Shown in pieces: positions 15,501 to 23,984 of a DNA stretch of 32,721 nt (position 1 is its first letter; every line of letters begins with the position of its first letter). The notes under the pieces are model-generated. The model saw nothing but the letters and a program-made list of their open reading frames with translations, had not been told where the DNA came from and searched no databases. The stretch is from Halieaceae bacterium UBA4452 (GTDB taxonomy: Bacteria; Pseudomonadota; Gammaproteobacteria; Pseudomonadales; Halieaceae), in contig DGPA01000036.1 of assembly GCA_002389505.1 (NCBI GenBank), positions 1 through 32,721 on the forward strand, written 5' to 3'. A program made the position numbers and the translations under genes.

Positions 15501-17868
15501 GAGTGCACGTATCCAGATCATGGATAGTCTGCGGCTGGTTGAAAACTTTGACGGTAGGTAACTCACCCATATACTTCTCAACTTGCACCAAGCAGCTATG
15601 CGCACTGCATCCCTGCGCCAGTGAGGATGTCCCAATGTCTGGCGTTACCGCATTTGGATTGCCATGTACCTCCAGATCAATACCCGCGACTTGCTGCGGA
15701 TCAAACCAAGCACCTGTTGGTAATTCTATAACTTGGGGACGAATCTGATCAGACAACTCGACGCCAGCGAGACAAGCACCGCGATCGTTGAATACCCGAA
15801 CGATATCGCCATCAACAATCCCTCTAGCCAACGCGTCTGCCGCATTTAAGCGTGCGCGCTCTCGCCCCTTAATTTTACGTTTACGACTCAGCGCCGCATG
15901 ATCAAACTGGCTGTGTAGCTGTGTTCTTGGCTGATTAGAAATCAAATGCAAAGGAAAACTCTCAGCGCGCTCACTACCCAACCACTCCGCTCGCGGATAC
16001 CATCGCGGATATCCACCGCAGTCTTCATAATCAAAGCTGGCTATTACATCTGAGTAGATCTCAATTTTTCCCGACGGCGTCTGTAATGGATACAACGTGG
16101 GGTCTCTCCGAAAACGCTCAAGCGTGTATTCCGCATCGGGCAACTGGCTTTCAACTGAAAACTGTTCCCCCTGCCAGAAGGTCTCGAAGTCTGGCAAATC
16201 AATGCCCTGCGTCGCTGCATTTGTACGTGTCTCGCAATAGATTTTTTCCACCCACTGCATTTCACTGCGACTTTCAGTAAACGCCTGTGCAAATCCCAAT
16301 CGGGCCGACAGACCCGAGAAAATATCAAAGTCACTGCGGGCTTGTTTAAATGGGGGAACGACCTGTCGCATGGGGGACAAGTACACATCATAGCTACTGC
16401 CGCCGATATCGTTGCGCTCGAGCATGGTAGTACAGGGAAATACAATATCTGCATGTCGCGCCGACGCAGTCCAAAAAGCCTCATTGACGATAATAGTGTC
16501 GGGCTTGCTCCATGCTCTTCGTAACGCATGTAAATCCTGATGATGATGAAAAGGGTTGCCCCCTGCCCAGTAAATTAGCTTGATATCGGGATAAATTAGG
16601 GTCTGCCCATTGTAACGAAACGTTTTGCCCGCTTGGTTCAACATATCTGCATGCCGAGCTACAGGGATGAAGGCATTGCTCGGCGCAGAGCGCTCACCAA
16701 TTTCTAAACCGAGCGAACCCATTTTGTAGTTTGGTATGCGTCTGCCGCCAAAACCCATGTTGTGAATGCAACCATACCCGTAGCCAATACCTGCGCCGGG
16801 TACGCCCATATGGCCCAGCATGGCGCCCAGCGTGGTGATCATCCAATATGGCTGCTCACCAAATACCTGACGCTGGAGTGACCAGCTAATGCCAAGGACA
16901 CTGCGTTCTCGCCCCAGTCGCTGCGCCAGCTCCCGTATATCAGTCGCCGGAATCTCACTCAGCGATGATGCCCAGTCTGCGTCCTTAGGCTGGCCGTCGT
17001 CTGTACCTAGGAGATAGGGTAGGAACTTGTCAAAACCCACAGTGTATTTGTCTAGAAAGTCTTGATCATGCAGATTTTCGCCAACCAATGTGTGCGCAAT
17101 CCCCAGCATAATTGCAACATCGGAGCCCGGACGACATGGCCACCAGTGCGCATCCAGCTCTCCGAGTACGTCATCACGCACGGGGCTAACATTGACAATA
17201 TGAACGCCGGCTTTTTTAAGTAGGCGCAGCTGTTCCCGCGCGGAATGGCTTCCTATACCCCCTGCATTTACCTGCGCGTTTTTAATGGCTGCGCCGCCAA
17301 AAAGCACCATAGTTTTAGAATGACATGCGATTTCCGAGGGCGTGGGTGCCTCCCGTACGAGCTTTAGAAATGGCATACCCACAATATGCGCCATGATGAC
17401 TTCAGCGGCTGCACTCGAGTAGGTATTAACCGAATCGACGTAACCACCGGCCAGCTTAAGGAAGCGATGTATCTGACTCTGCGCATGATGAAACCGCCCA
17501 GCGCTCGCCCACCCATAGGAGCTGCCGTAGATTGCGTCAGCGCCATAGTCGGTGTAAGTGTTTCGCAACGCATCTGCGGCAAGATCTAGCGCTGTCTCCC
17601 AGGAGACAGGAACGAACGGTTCTGATCCGCGACCTGCACCATCACTATCCCGACCCTTATCCAGATAGCCAGCGCGCACCATGGGACAGGGTACTCGAGC
17701 GCCGTCATCCAGCGCATCAAGCAGCGACTGCCCAATAGGCGACACCTCCTTATCTACTGCATAGGATTCAACAGATAATAGCTTTTCGCCGTCCGTTTCT
17801 ACTCTATAGTTACCCCAGTGACTGCATGTAGGGACATGACGCTTGGTTCCTACCTTTTGATCTGTCAT
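15487..17868 (-). CDS. Molybdopterin-dependent oxidoreductase, DMSO reductase family (BisC/TorA-like)
   Basis: This 793-residue bis-MGD enzyme should reduce an S- or N-oxide, or act as a related hydroxylase or dehydrogenase. Seen: an N-terminal SHWGNYRV without a CxxC...C [4Fe-4S] motif, then GSSYGWASAGRFHHAQ at 115-130, the region that holds the serine molybdenum ligand in DMSO reductase and TorA. Further on come VNVSPVRDD, PCRPGSDVAIMLGIAH (about 242) and a C-terminal cofactor-binding domain with LISNQPRTQLHSQ. No twin-arginine signal is present, so it is probably cytoplasmic like biotin sulfoxide reductase BisC. Length fits that family. It follows the amidohydrolase gene by 59 bp on the same strand. 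Electron donor and substrate are not evident. Confidence 0.92.
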   Translation of the reverse strand: MTDQKVGTKRHVPTCSHWGNYRVETDGEKLLSVESYAVDKEVSPIGQSLLDALDDGARVPCPMVRAGYLDKGRDSDGAGRGSEPFVPVSWETALDLAADALRNTYTDYGADAIYGSSYGWASAGRFHHAQSQIHRFLKLAGGYVDSVNTYSSAAAEVIMAHIVGMPFLKLVREAPTPSEIACHSKTMVLFGGAAIKNAQVNAGGIGSHSAREQLRLLKKAGVHIVNVSPVRDDVLGELDAHWWPCRPGSDVAIMLGIAHTLVGENLHDQDFLDKYTVGFDKFLPYLLGTDDGQPKDADWASSLSEIPATDIRELAQRLGRERSVLGISWSLQRQVFGEQPYWMITTLGAMLGHMGVPGAGIGYGYGCIHNMGFGGRRIPNYKMGSLGLEIGERSAPSNAFIPVARHADMLNQAGKTFRYNGQTLIYPDIKLIYWAGGNPFHHHQDLHALRRAWSKPDTIIVNEAFWTASARHADIVFPCTTMLERNDIGGSSYDVYLSPMRQVVPPFKQARSDFDIFSGLSARLGFAQAFTESRSEMQWVEKIYCETRTNAATQGIDLPDFETFWQGEQFSVESQLPDAEYTLERFRRDPTLYPLQTPSGKIEIYSDVIASFDYEDCGGYPRWYPRAEWLGSERAESFPLHLISNQPRTQLHSQFDHAALSRKRKIKGRERARLNAADALARGIVDGDIVRVFNDRGACLAGVELSDQIRPQVIELPTGAWFDPQQVAGIDLEVHGNPNAVTPDIGTSSLAQGCSAHSCLVQVEKYMGELPTVKVFNQPQTIHDLDTCTQKEA

Positions 17869-17927
17869 TACACCGCCTAATCGATTTCGGTATTCTCAAG
17901 ATTGCGACACCCCTGTATTGGCTATTG

Positions 17928-19295
17928 CTAGAGCGTATTGCGGAAGATCTTGCCATCTTTCATGATGAACGGCATGGTTTTGATCTCTGCTGTGCCAGCG
18001 TCCCACCAGAGTGGGTCGGCGCCAACTAAGCTAATATCCTCTAATGGATTACCATCAATTAACAAAATATCTGCTAACGCGCCCACTTCAATTACACCCA
18101 ATTTTCCATAGGGATTACGCCGTCCTGACAAGGCAACAAGTTCAGCAGACACCGATGTGGCGCGCCGCAACGTCTCGAAGTTACCAAACAACTCCGCCAC
18201 GTAATGCAGCTCGAAGCGGCGCTGACGAATATGGTTCGCCGGCGGGCCAAATGCATCAACGGCAAATGGCACTTTAGGCTTATACTTTTTAATCAGTGGA
18301 ATCAGAGGGTCCATCAACAGCTGAGCGACTCTTATTTTCTCTAGATTCGCAGGCCCCAGACCGGGAAACTCAAGTAGACGTGGTGACAAAGCATTGAACT
18401 GGGGGGCCAGGAATGCCCCCTTTTCGACAATTTTTTTAACCGAGCCTTCCCGAATCATCAAGCCGTGATCCACACACATAACACCAGATTCAAGCGCGCG
18501 ATCAATCGCAGGGTCGTTTAATAAATGTGCCGACACATAGGTATCCCAGTCTTTCGCTGCCGCCACCGCCGCCATTTGCTCTTCAGGCTGATACTGCAGC
18601 GAGTCAATCGGATCAAAATCTGATCCTGCGCCCCCACTGCCCATCATCTTTATCTGAGTTGCGCCTTGACGCAGGTTTTCCCGCACCGCGCGATACACCT
18701 CCGTCTTACCGTCTGCAACAACCCCCATACCAAGTCGGTGACCCGCATCGATGTGCCCTGTACTAGGATGAGATTCTGCCGGTGTGCGAAAATCACCATG
18801 ACCAGATGTCTGAGAAAGAAAAGCACCTGACGGATAAATACGTGGCCCAGGAATTAGTCCTTCATCAATGGTCTTCTTCAGTGCAAAGGTGTTACCACCC
18901 ATATCGCGAACGGTTGTAAAGCCATCTGACAAAAAGTCCCGAGCTATCACCGTGGTACGTATCGCATTTTCCTCGGGGGTTACGTAACCATGAATATCCT
19001 TTAAAGATGTAGTAATCGCCAGATGGCTGTGCGCGTCAATCATTCCGGGCATCAGAGTACGACCTTCTCCCTCCACGATGTGGGCCCCCTCGGGCGCAAT
19101 AATTTTGTTGTCACTCACCTGCGCTATCGTATTTCCGGTGACTAACACATAGGCGTTGCCGCGCAGTTGTTCGTGTACGCCGTCGAAGACATTAACATTG
19201 CGAAAGAGCACCGACTGATCGGCCGCCCAAAGCGAAGCCGTTTGTGTAAATAGCACAAGAAGAATAATGGGACGGAGTACTTGAAGCATAAACAT
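17928..19295 (-). CDS. Exported amidohydrolase (imidazolonepropionase/Xaa-Pro dipeptidase-like)
   Basis: This 455-residue metal hydrolase has an N-terminal hydrophobic signal (LRPIILLVLFTQTASLWA, cleavage near residue 24), so it acts outside the cytoplasm. Seen: the metal motif DAHSHL with His89 and His91 after LMPGMI, a lysine in TQIKMMGSGG that may be carbamylated to bridge the metals, later His in YVSAHLL and CVDHGLM, and Asp in VPFAVDAFGP. The C-terminus closes with GALADILLIDGNPLEDIS, typical of the superfamily. Relatives cleave cyclic amides, dipeptides or carbamates; the substrate is not evident. GGGAAG lies upstream of the ATG. Together with the molybdoenzyme it could form a two-gene transcript. 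Confidence 0.92.
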   Translation of the reverse strand: MFMLQVLRPIILLVLFTQTASLWAADQSVLFRNVNVFDGVHEQLRGNAYVLVTGNTIAQVSDNKIIAPEGAHIVEGEGRTLMPGMIDAHSHLAITTSLKDIHGYVTPEENAIRTTVIARDFLSDGFTTVRDMGGNTFALKKTIDEGLIPGPRIYPSGAFLSQTSGHGDFRTPAESHPSTGHIDAGHRLGMGVVADGKTEVYRAVRENLRQGATQIKMMGSGGAGSDFDPIDSLQYQPEEQMAAVAAAKDWDTYVSAHLLNDPAIDRALESGVMCVDHGLMIREGSVKKIVEKGAFLAPQFNALSPRLLEFPGLGPANLEKIRVAQLLMDPLIPLIKKYKPKVPFAVDAFGPPANHIRQRRFELHYVAELFGNFETLRRATSVSAELVALSGRRNPYGKLGVIEVGALADILLIDGNPLEDISLVGADPLWWDAGTAEIKTMPFIMKDGKIFRNTL

Positions 19296-19576
19296 AGCGG
19301 CACTTCCCTAATCTAAAACTGTCTATTGTAGTGTGGTCTAGCCCCGTTGAAAGCGACTTGTTATTCCGGGAAAATGATGGGTCGATGTTAAAAAAATTAT
19401 GCGCCGCTATTTAAGCGATATCAATAAAGACCTGAAGCCTCGGCAAAAAAATCTTGTACGCGCGTAACGTTCAACCGTCAATTTTTTGGCAGGACAACAG
19501 CCAAACTTGAGCATACCTAATATCGACGGTACCGCTGACTATACGGCCAGCGCCAAACGGCTCGTCGTATTCAGGA

Positions 19577-20197
19577 CTATCGACGACTTAAGCCGCTGAG
19601 TAGCAGTGTCTTCGCACTCTGGATCAGATGCCCACCCGTCAGTTGATTGCTTCGTCGAAACCACTCCAGCAACATACCATCGGTAAACGCGACCAGAACG
19701 GCCGCCTGTTCTCTCGGAAATAGATCCTGAACAAAAACACCTTCTTCACGACCCTGACAAACAACGCGCTCCATTTCCGCATGAAATACGTCATAAAGCT
19801 GCGCAAGAGAACTTTCAACCTCTTTATCATCGATACTACTTTCCATGGACATCAGAATGGGTAGCAATAACAATTCATTATTTAGCGCCCCAACTTCTGC
19901 CGCCCAATCAATGAACAATTCCAATTGCGCAGAGGCGTTGAGCCGAGATTCTTGCATGCGCGTAAAAGCGGCCTGATGCAACGCGGAGGACTCTGCAATC
20001 AATGACAAGAGTAGCGCAGACTTTCCCTTAAAATAGAAATAGATCGCACCTTTGGTTAAACCCGCCTCACGAGCAATATTGTCGATACTGGTTGCTCGAT
20101 AACCCCTAGAGACAAACAACTTCAGCGCAGAAGCCAATACCAACTCGGTGCTTTGCGCTCGTCGTTCCTGATTACTGCGCCCGCTGGTAGATGGCAT
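19577..20197 (-). CDS. TetR family transcriptional regulator
   Basis: 206 residues from the ATG at 20197; a TTG one codon earlier (20200) is possible but less likely. The helix-turn-helix lies at about residues 20-60 (ATSIDNIAREAGLTKGAIYFYFKGKSALL), preceded by LASALKLFVSRGY. The C-terminal half should bind a ligand and dimerise; family members in acyl-CoA clusters usually repress and are released by an acyl-CoA or the substrate. Only 6 bp separate it from the AraC gene upstream, so the two regulators are very likely co-transcribed. Its target is unknown; palindromes upstream of the receptor and of paaA are candidates. Confidence 0.93.
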   Translation of the reverse strand: MPSTSGRSNQERRAQSTELVLASALKLFVSRGYRATSIDNIAREAGLTKGAIYFYFKGKSALLLSLIAESSALHQAAFTRMQESRLNASAQLELFIDWAAEVGALNNELLLLPILMSMESSIDDKEVESSLAQLYDVFHAEMERVVCQGREEGVFVQDLFPREQAAVLVAFTDGMLLEWFRRSNQLTGGHLIQSAKTLLLSGLSRR

Positions 20198-20203
20198 CAA
20201 GGG

Positions 20204-21247
20204 TCAGACACCTTTGTGTGGATTTTCGCGAAAGTCGCTTGGGCATTGACCTGTCCAACGCCGAAAACTGCGCGCAAAATTACTGCAGTCAGAAAAACCC
20301 AACATATAAGCAATTTCATTCACCGACAGGTCTGATCTCACAATGTATTCCTCTGCGAGCTCGCGGCGAGTATCTGCCAGCAGCTGCTGATAACTGGTGC
20401 CAATGGCTTTCAACTGATTGGCAAAATCTTGTCTACTCATCGACAGTGCAGCAACTAAAGAATTCTGTGAAAAATCACCACGGGGGAGTAAGTCAAATAA
20501 TGCCATACGGGCTGCATTGGCCAAATCCACCTCGGTGGTAATAGTCTTTAAATAATCATAGACCAACTTTTCACTGTGTCGCGCCAGCTGCGCATTACCG
20601 CCGGGCAACAACTGGTCGAGATCCTCGGTCACAAAATGCAGTGTGGTCTCGGGGGCGTCATACTCTATCTCACAGCGAAAGTACTCATCGAAAGCAGCGG
20701 TATAGCCCTGAGGGGCCGCAAAAGAAAATGTCACTTTGCGAGGAGAAAACGCCGGTGAAACAACGGCCCGAATCATCTTGAGCATCGTTGCAGCCCATGC
20801 TGAGTCGTGTAAGAGAACCTCAAACGGGCTAACCCCAAATTCGGCAGATATAACTTGCCTGTAGATTAATTCACCCTCGTCATTGAACTCAACCCGCTCT
20901 CCTGTCGTCAGGTAAGCGTAGTAACGTTGTAGTCGCTGCCCAAAATCGCGGAGGGTCATAGAAGACGTTAGCATGACGCCAAAGGCATGATAGTTAATTG
21001 GATTGATACTTTTAGCAAAATTGAGGCCGAACAAGGCATCAACGCCGTGTGGAACATAGTTATTCAGCGCCCGGTGCAATTGACGCATGCAAATACGTGT
21101 GTCGAATGAAGGCACCGCATCCACATCGATGCCCACCTTGGCAAGTGCTGCAGTTCCGTCAATGCCATACAAATCCAGCGTTTTAGCAACGCCCAACGCG
21201 CTACCAATGTAACTTGATAGCGCTGGATTCTCAGCCGATTCGCTCAT
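20204..21247 (-). CDS. AraC family transcriptional regulator (with arabinose-binding-type N-terminal domain)
   Basis: 347 residues. The N-terminal 200 residues resemble the sensing domain found in OruR/ArgR-type AraC proteins (GLNFAKSINPINYHAFGVML). The C-terminal HTH_18 domain is clear in LSVNEIAYMLGFSDCSNFAR followed by SFRRWTGQCPSDFR. It shares the same architecture and several blocks with the AraC protein at 27.2-28.3 kb, so the two are paralogues. It lies 86 bp downstream of the second hotdog gene on the same strand and just upstream of the tetR gene. It probably activates the adjacent oxygenase/aldolase run, as inferred from position only. Confidence 0.94.
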   Translation of the reverse strand: MSESAENPALSSYIGSALGVAKTLDLYGIDGTAALAKVGIDVDAVPSFDTRICMRQLHRALNNYVPHGVDALFGLNFAKSINPINYHAFGVMLTSSMTLRDFGQRLQRYYAYLTTGERVEFNDEGELIYRQVISAEFGVSPFEVLLHDSAWAATMLKMIRAVVSPAFSPRKVTFSFAAPQGYTAAFDEYFRCEIEYDAPETTLHFVTEDLDQLLPGGNAQLARHSEKLVYDYLKTITTEVDLANAARMALFDLLPRGDFSQNSLVAALSMSRQDFANQLKAIGTSYQQLLADTRRELAEEYIVRSDLSVNEIAYMLGFSDCSNFARSFRRWTGQCPSDFRENPHKGV

Positions 21248-21333
21248 CCAAGCAGGGTCCGTATCATTAACAACGTAAGGACATTATGCGCTTTGCATGA
21301 AAAATGGAAAGGGGCTGTCGTTACCTCAGTTTA

Positions 21334-21759
21334 CTAGCCGGCTAATTCAATTACAGCGTTGGCGGTAACCGTTTGACCCCGCTCACTATCAACCCACATG
21401 GCCAAACTTACTGTACAAGTATTGTTATCAAGCGACTCAACTACGCCCCTAAATCGTACGGTGTCACCCACCGCATTGAATATCAGCATACGCAACGGGC
21501 CGATTTTGCGTATGCGCGCTTTGGGACCCGCCCAGTCACGCATCAAGCGCTCGAACATACCCATCAAGAAGTAGGTATTGGCAAAAGCATCCGGCGCTCC
21601 CGTTGTCTGGGCCACGCCGACATCATGGTGCATGAGAGAAAAATCTCGATTTGCTCCCGCCTCCATAACTAGTCGCTGCAACGTGATAGGAATTTCAATC
21701 GAGGGAAGCTCATCGCCTATCACGACGTCTGCAATACTAAGACTGTGCGCTGCACTCAT
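21334..21759 (-). CDS. MaoC-like hotdog dehydratase (likely catalytic partner)
   Basis: 141 residues, a single hotdog domain expected to hydrate an enoyl-CoA. Seen: AGANRDFSLMHHD at 35-46, in which Asp39 and His44 match the Asp...His pair of the hydratase-2 motif, then the long block DAFANTYFLMGMFERLMRDW and the strand VGDTVRFRGVVESL. Last gene of the nine-gene run. Its ATG overlaps the previous stop by one base (TAATG), implying coupled translation with the 185-residue hotdog protein. Such adjacent pairs often form a heterodimer with one active half, as with ChsH1/ChsH2 in mycobacterial cholesterol side-chain breakdown. Confidence 0.88.
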   Translation of the reverse strand: MSAAHSLSIADVVIGDELPSIEIPITLQRLVMEAGANRDFSLMHHDVGVAQTTGAPDAFANTYFLMGMFERLMRDWAGPKARIRKIGPLRMLIFNAVGDTVRFRGVVESLDNNTCTVSLAMWVDSERGQTVTANAVIELAG

Positions 21760-22316
21760 TAATCACTCGCCACTTTGGTCGCCACAAAGCGAAAAATATC
21801 TAGATAGGATATTGCGACCACTTCACCCGTTTGCTTGGTGAAGGTATCCTCTTGGCGCAGGAATGCACCCTCGCCTACCTTTAACTGCTTAGGCTTAATA
21901 TCTACCAACTTGCTGGTACAGGTCACTACATCGCCAGGATATAAGGGTTCAAAAAACTCCACCTCTATACTCGTAGCAAAGCTTTTGTCGCAAGGCGCCG
22001 GCACGTCAAAAATAACGGGGATTTGTATTTGGGTTGGTACGTCGTCGATAGATGCAGGTTTATCACCTGGCCGCCAGTAGGCGGCTATACCATAGGTAAA
22101 TACCATGGATGCCGGGGCAACGATGTCATTATAGCCCGCCGCCAAGGCCGCGTTGACGTCAGTGTGGATGTCAGCCGCAAACTCCTTAGGCTCTAGCCAA
22201 CGACGAATGGAGCCTTGCTCCACAGGATCTGGCCCTGTTACTTGACCCACCTGCTTGCCCAATAATGACGCCGTTTCGTCCCAACTACCCCACAGACCCC
22301 AGCTGGTTTCAGACAC
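21759..22316 (-). CDS. MaoC/FAS1-type hotdog protein
   Basis: 185 residues from a GTG start that overlaps the end of the DUF35 gene by 8 bp; no internal ATG would keep the N-terminus GKQVGQVTGPDPVEQGSIRR typical of FAS1-type dehydratases. The central DIVAPASMVFTYGIAAYW and the strand FFEPLYPGDVVTCTSKLVD are family-like. I do not see the clean Asp...His pair of active MaoC hydratases, so this may be the structural or substrate-binding half of a dimer with the following protein. In mycobacterial ChsH2 a MaoC domain of this kind is fused to a DUF35 domain; here the two are separate but overlapping genes. Confidence 0.85.
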   Translation of the reverse strand: MSETSWGLWGSWDETASLLGKQVGQVTGPDPVEQGSIRRWLEPKEFAADIHTDVNAALAAGYNDIVAPASMVFTYGIAAYWRPGDKPASIDDVPTQIQIPVIFDVPAPCDKSFATSIEVEFFEPLYPGDVVTCTSKLVDIKPKQLKVGEGAFLRQEDTFTKQTGEVVAISYLDIFRFVATKVASD

Positions 22317-22728
22317 CCCTTTTCACCGGCCTAAAATAGGGCAAGGTAATATCATCAGTCACATCCCGAAACACCACTTCCACCGCCATGCCAATATGAA
22401 CATCCTCAGGCTCGCACTCCACCAGGTTGGTATGCATACGAATACCCTCTGGCAAGTCGATCCAAGCAAGAATAATTGGCAGATCATCTACAAACGCTTC
22501 CTCAACACCTTCATAGGTTACTGAGTAGGTATAAACCTCAGCCTTGCCACTGGCTTCTATCCAATCCAATTCCTGACTCCAGCACTTGGGGCAATCTCTG
22601 CGTGGATAAAAAATATTGCTATCGCAACTGTTGCAATGCTGGATCAACAGTTTGTGCTGTTTTGTACCATCCCAATAACCTTTGCTATACGGCTGAATTT
22701 CCGGCAACGGTTTGTTGTATTCGCTCAT
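22309..22728 (-). CDS. DUF35 zinc-ribbon OB-fold protein, partner of the Ltp-like enzyme
   Basis: 139 residues. An N-terminal helix and zinc ribbon (QHCNSCDSNIFYPRRDCPKC; Cys32, Cys35, Cys46, Cys49) are followed by an OB-fold (VYTYSVTYEG, ILAWIDLPEG, GMAVEVVFRDV). Proteins of this type bind thiolase-fold enzymes; the DUF35 domain of ChsH2 is needed by the Ltp2 aldolase of steroid side-chain degradation. Its ATG overlaps the stop of the thiolase-fold gene (ATGA, 22725-22728), which supports a stoichiometric complex. It probably has no activity of its own. Confidence 0.9.
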   Translation of the reverse strand: MSEYNKPLPEIQPYSKGYWDGTKQHKLLIQHCNSCDSNIFYPRRDCPKCWSQELDWIEASGKAEVYTYSVTYEGVEEAFVDDLPIILAWIDLPEGIRMHTNLVECEPEDVHIGMAVEVVFRDVTDDITLPYFRPVKRGV

Positions 22729-23906
22729 CGGACCTGCCTCCCAAAAACCGTAGTACAGGTATTCATAACTGAGCCACCGGATGTCGTGAGGATTGCGTGC
22801 TGACAGTTATCAATCTGTCGCTCACCTGCTTCACCGCGCAACTGCCGTACGGTATCGATATAAAACGCCATGCTGACACCGCTACCCGTATGGCCTCGAC
22901 CCGTAGCATCACCCATTGTGGTACACGGTAAATCTCCACCCGGCCCACACCGACCAGACGCCCAAAGTTTGGCGCCCTCGCCCTCTTCACAAACGCCGTA
23001 CCCCTCCAGTGCACTGGCCTGGGTATAAGGATAGGCGCCGTAGATCTGACGCAAGTCCATATCATGAATACTTAAACCGGCCTGCGCTAATGCATCCTGA
23101 CTGGACTCACGATAGGCCTTACGATGAAATATATCTTTGCGCATAAAGGGTGTTGCACTCATAAAGCGCGTGCCGTGGCCGAGCTTGTAAACTGCCTTGT
23201 CGCTCATCTCCCGCGCAATTTCATGAGAAGTCACCACCATGGCACCACCGCCATCAGCGAGCAGATTGCACTCCTTAGCTAACAAAGGCGTACTGATTAC
23301 ACGCGAGTTGAGTACATCTTCGAGGGTAATAGGTTTTCCGTAGAAAATAGACATTGGATCAAGCGCGCCCCAACCACGCAACGCAACAGTAATCGCCGCC
23401 ATTTCCGCCTGCGTTGCGCCCGTCTCATACATATAACGCTGTGTTATCAGTCCCATTGATCCATTAAAGGTTACGCCGTAGGGATACTCAAACTGCTTAT
23501 CTAGTGGGGCGGTAGCAAAAAAATTGATCAGGTCTTGTGCCGGTATATCGGATTGCACTGTCGTATGAGGCACTAAAACAAAATCTGCCTGTCCACTTTC
23601 AATATGCTGTTCCGCCAGCCGAAGGCAGTTTGTCGTAGACGCACCGCCCGCATTGCAGATGGCAATGTCTCTGCAGCCTTCAAGCCCCATGACTTCTGGT
23701 ATTTTGCCCAAGGACATATCGTTTTGCATGGCAGGTTGTGCCATCGGATTGTTTGATATCACCGCGCCAATTCGATTTTTATCGACGCCAGCATCATGGA
23801 TAGCCTCCATGCAAACATCCAGTAGAATATCCCAACGTGTGCGCTCAGGATCGCGGAGTGTGGGTACTTCTCCAACGCCAATAATCGCTAATCCTCGTTT
23901 GCTCAT
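22725..23906 (-). CDS. Thiolase-fold lipid-transfer-like protein, probable Ltp2-type aldolase (lacks the thiolase cysteines)
   Basis: 393 residues, thiolase superfamily, SCPx/Ltp branch (N-terminal GLAIIGVGEVPT). The place of the nucleophilic Cys, 17 residues before the Gly of IESGQAD, holds Gly88 (CNAGGASTT). The C-terminal Cys of thiolases is replaced by Ser376 in LTTSGGSVMN. The GHxxGxG-like loop is kept (GRGHTGSG, His339). Loss of both cysteines argues against thiolysis and for retro-aldol cleavage as in Ltp2, which removes a short ketone or aldehyde from a beta-hydroxyacyl-CoA. AAGGG is 6 nt before the ATG. It is 78 bp downstream of paaC, the largest gap in the run, with a palindrome in between. 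Confidence 0.87.
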   Translation of the reverse strand: MSKRGLAIIGVGEVPTLRDPERTRWDILLDVCMEAIHDAGVDKNRIGAVISNNPMAQPAMQNDMSLGKIPEVMGLEGCRDIAICNAGGASTTNCLRLAEQHIESGQADFVLVPHTTVQSDIPAQDLINFFATAPLDKQFEYPYGVTFNGSMGLITQRYMYETGATQAEMAAITVALRGWGALDPMSIFYGKPITLEDVLNSRVISTPLLAKECNLLADGGGAMVVTSHEIAREMSDKAVYKLGHGTRFMSATPFMRKDIFHRKAYRESSQDALAQAGLSIHDMDLRQIYGAYPYTQASALEGYGVCEEGEGAKLWASGRCGPGGDLPCTTMGDATGRGHTGSGVSMAFYIDTVRQLRGEAGERQIDNCQHAILTTSGGSVMNTCTTVFGRQVR

Positions 23907-23946
23907 ATCTGGCCCTTACTGATTTATGCTTGAACCCAACGCTGCC

Positions 23947-23958
23947 TTGCAGCTGCAA
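23947..23958. promoter_or_regulatory. Perfect 12-bp palindrome between paaC and the Ltp-like gene
   Basis: TTGCAGCTGCAA lies 41-52 bp upstream of the Ltp-like ATG. It could be an operator for an internal promoter in the nine-gene run. A 12-bp palindrome can occur by chance. Confidence 0.25.
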
Positions 23959-23984
23959 TCAACTAGATGACCTGTCTGCGGGTA

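Noticed and set aside
19390..19440. Possible terminator after the TetR gene
   Set aside because: The only stem has four pairs and the T run is offset from it by about 10 bases.
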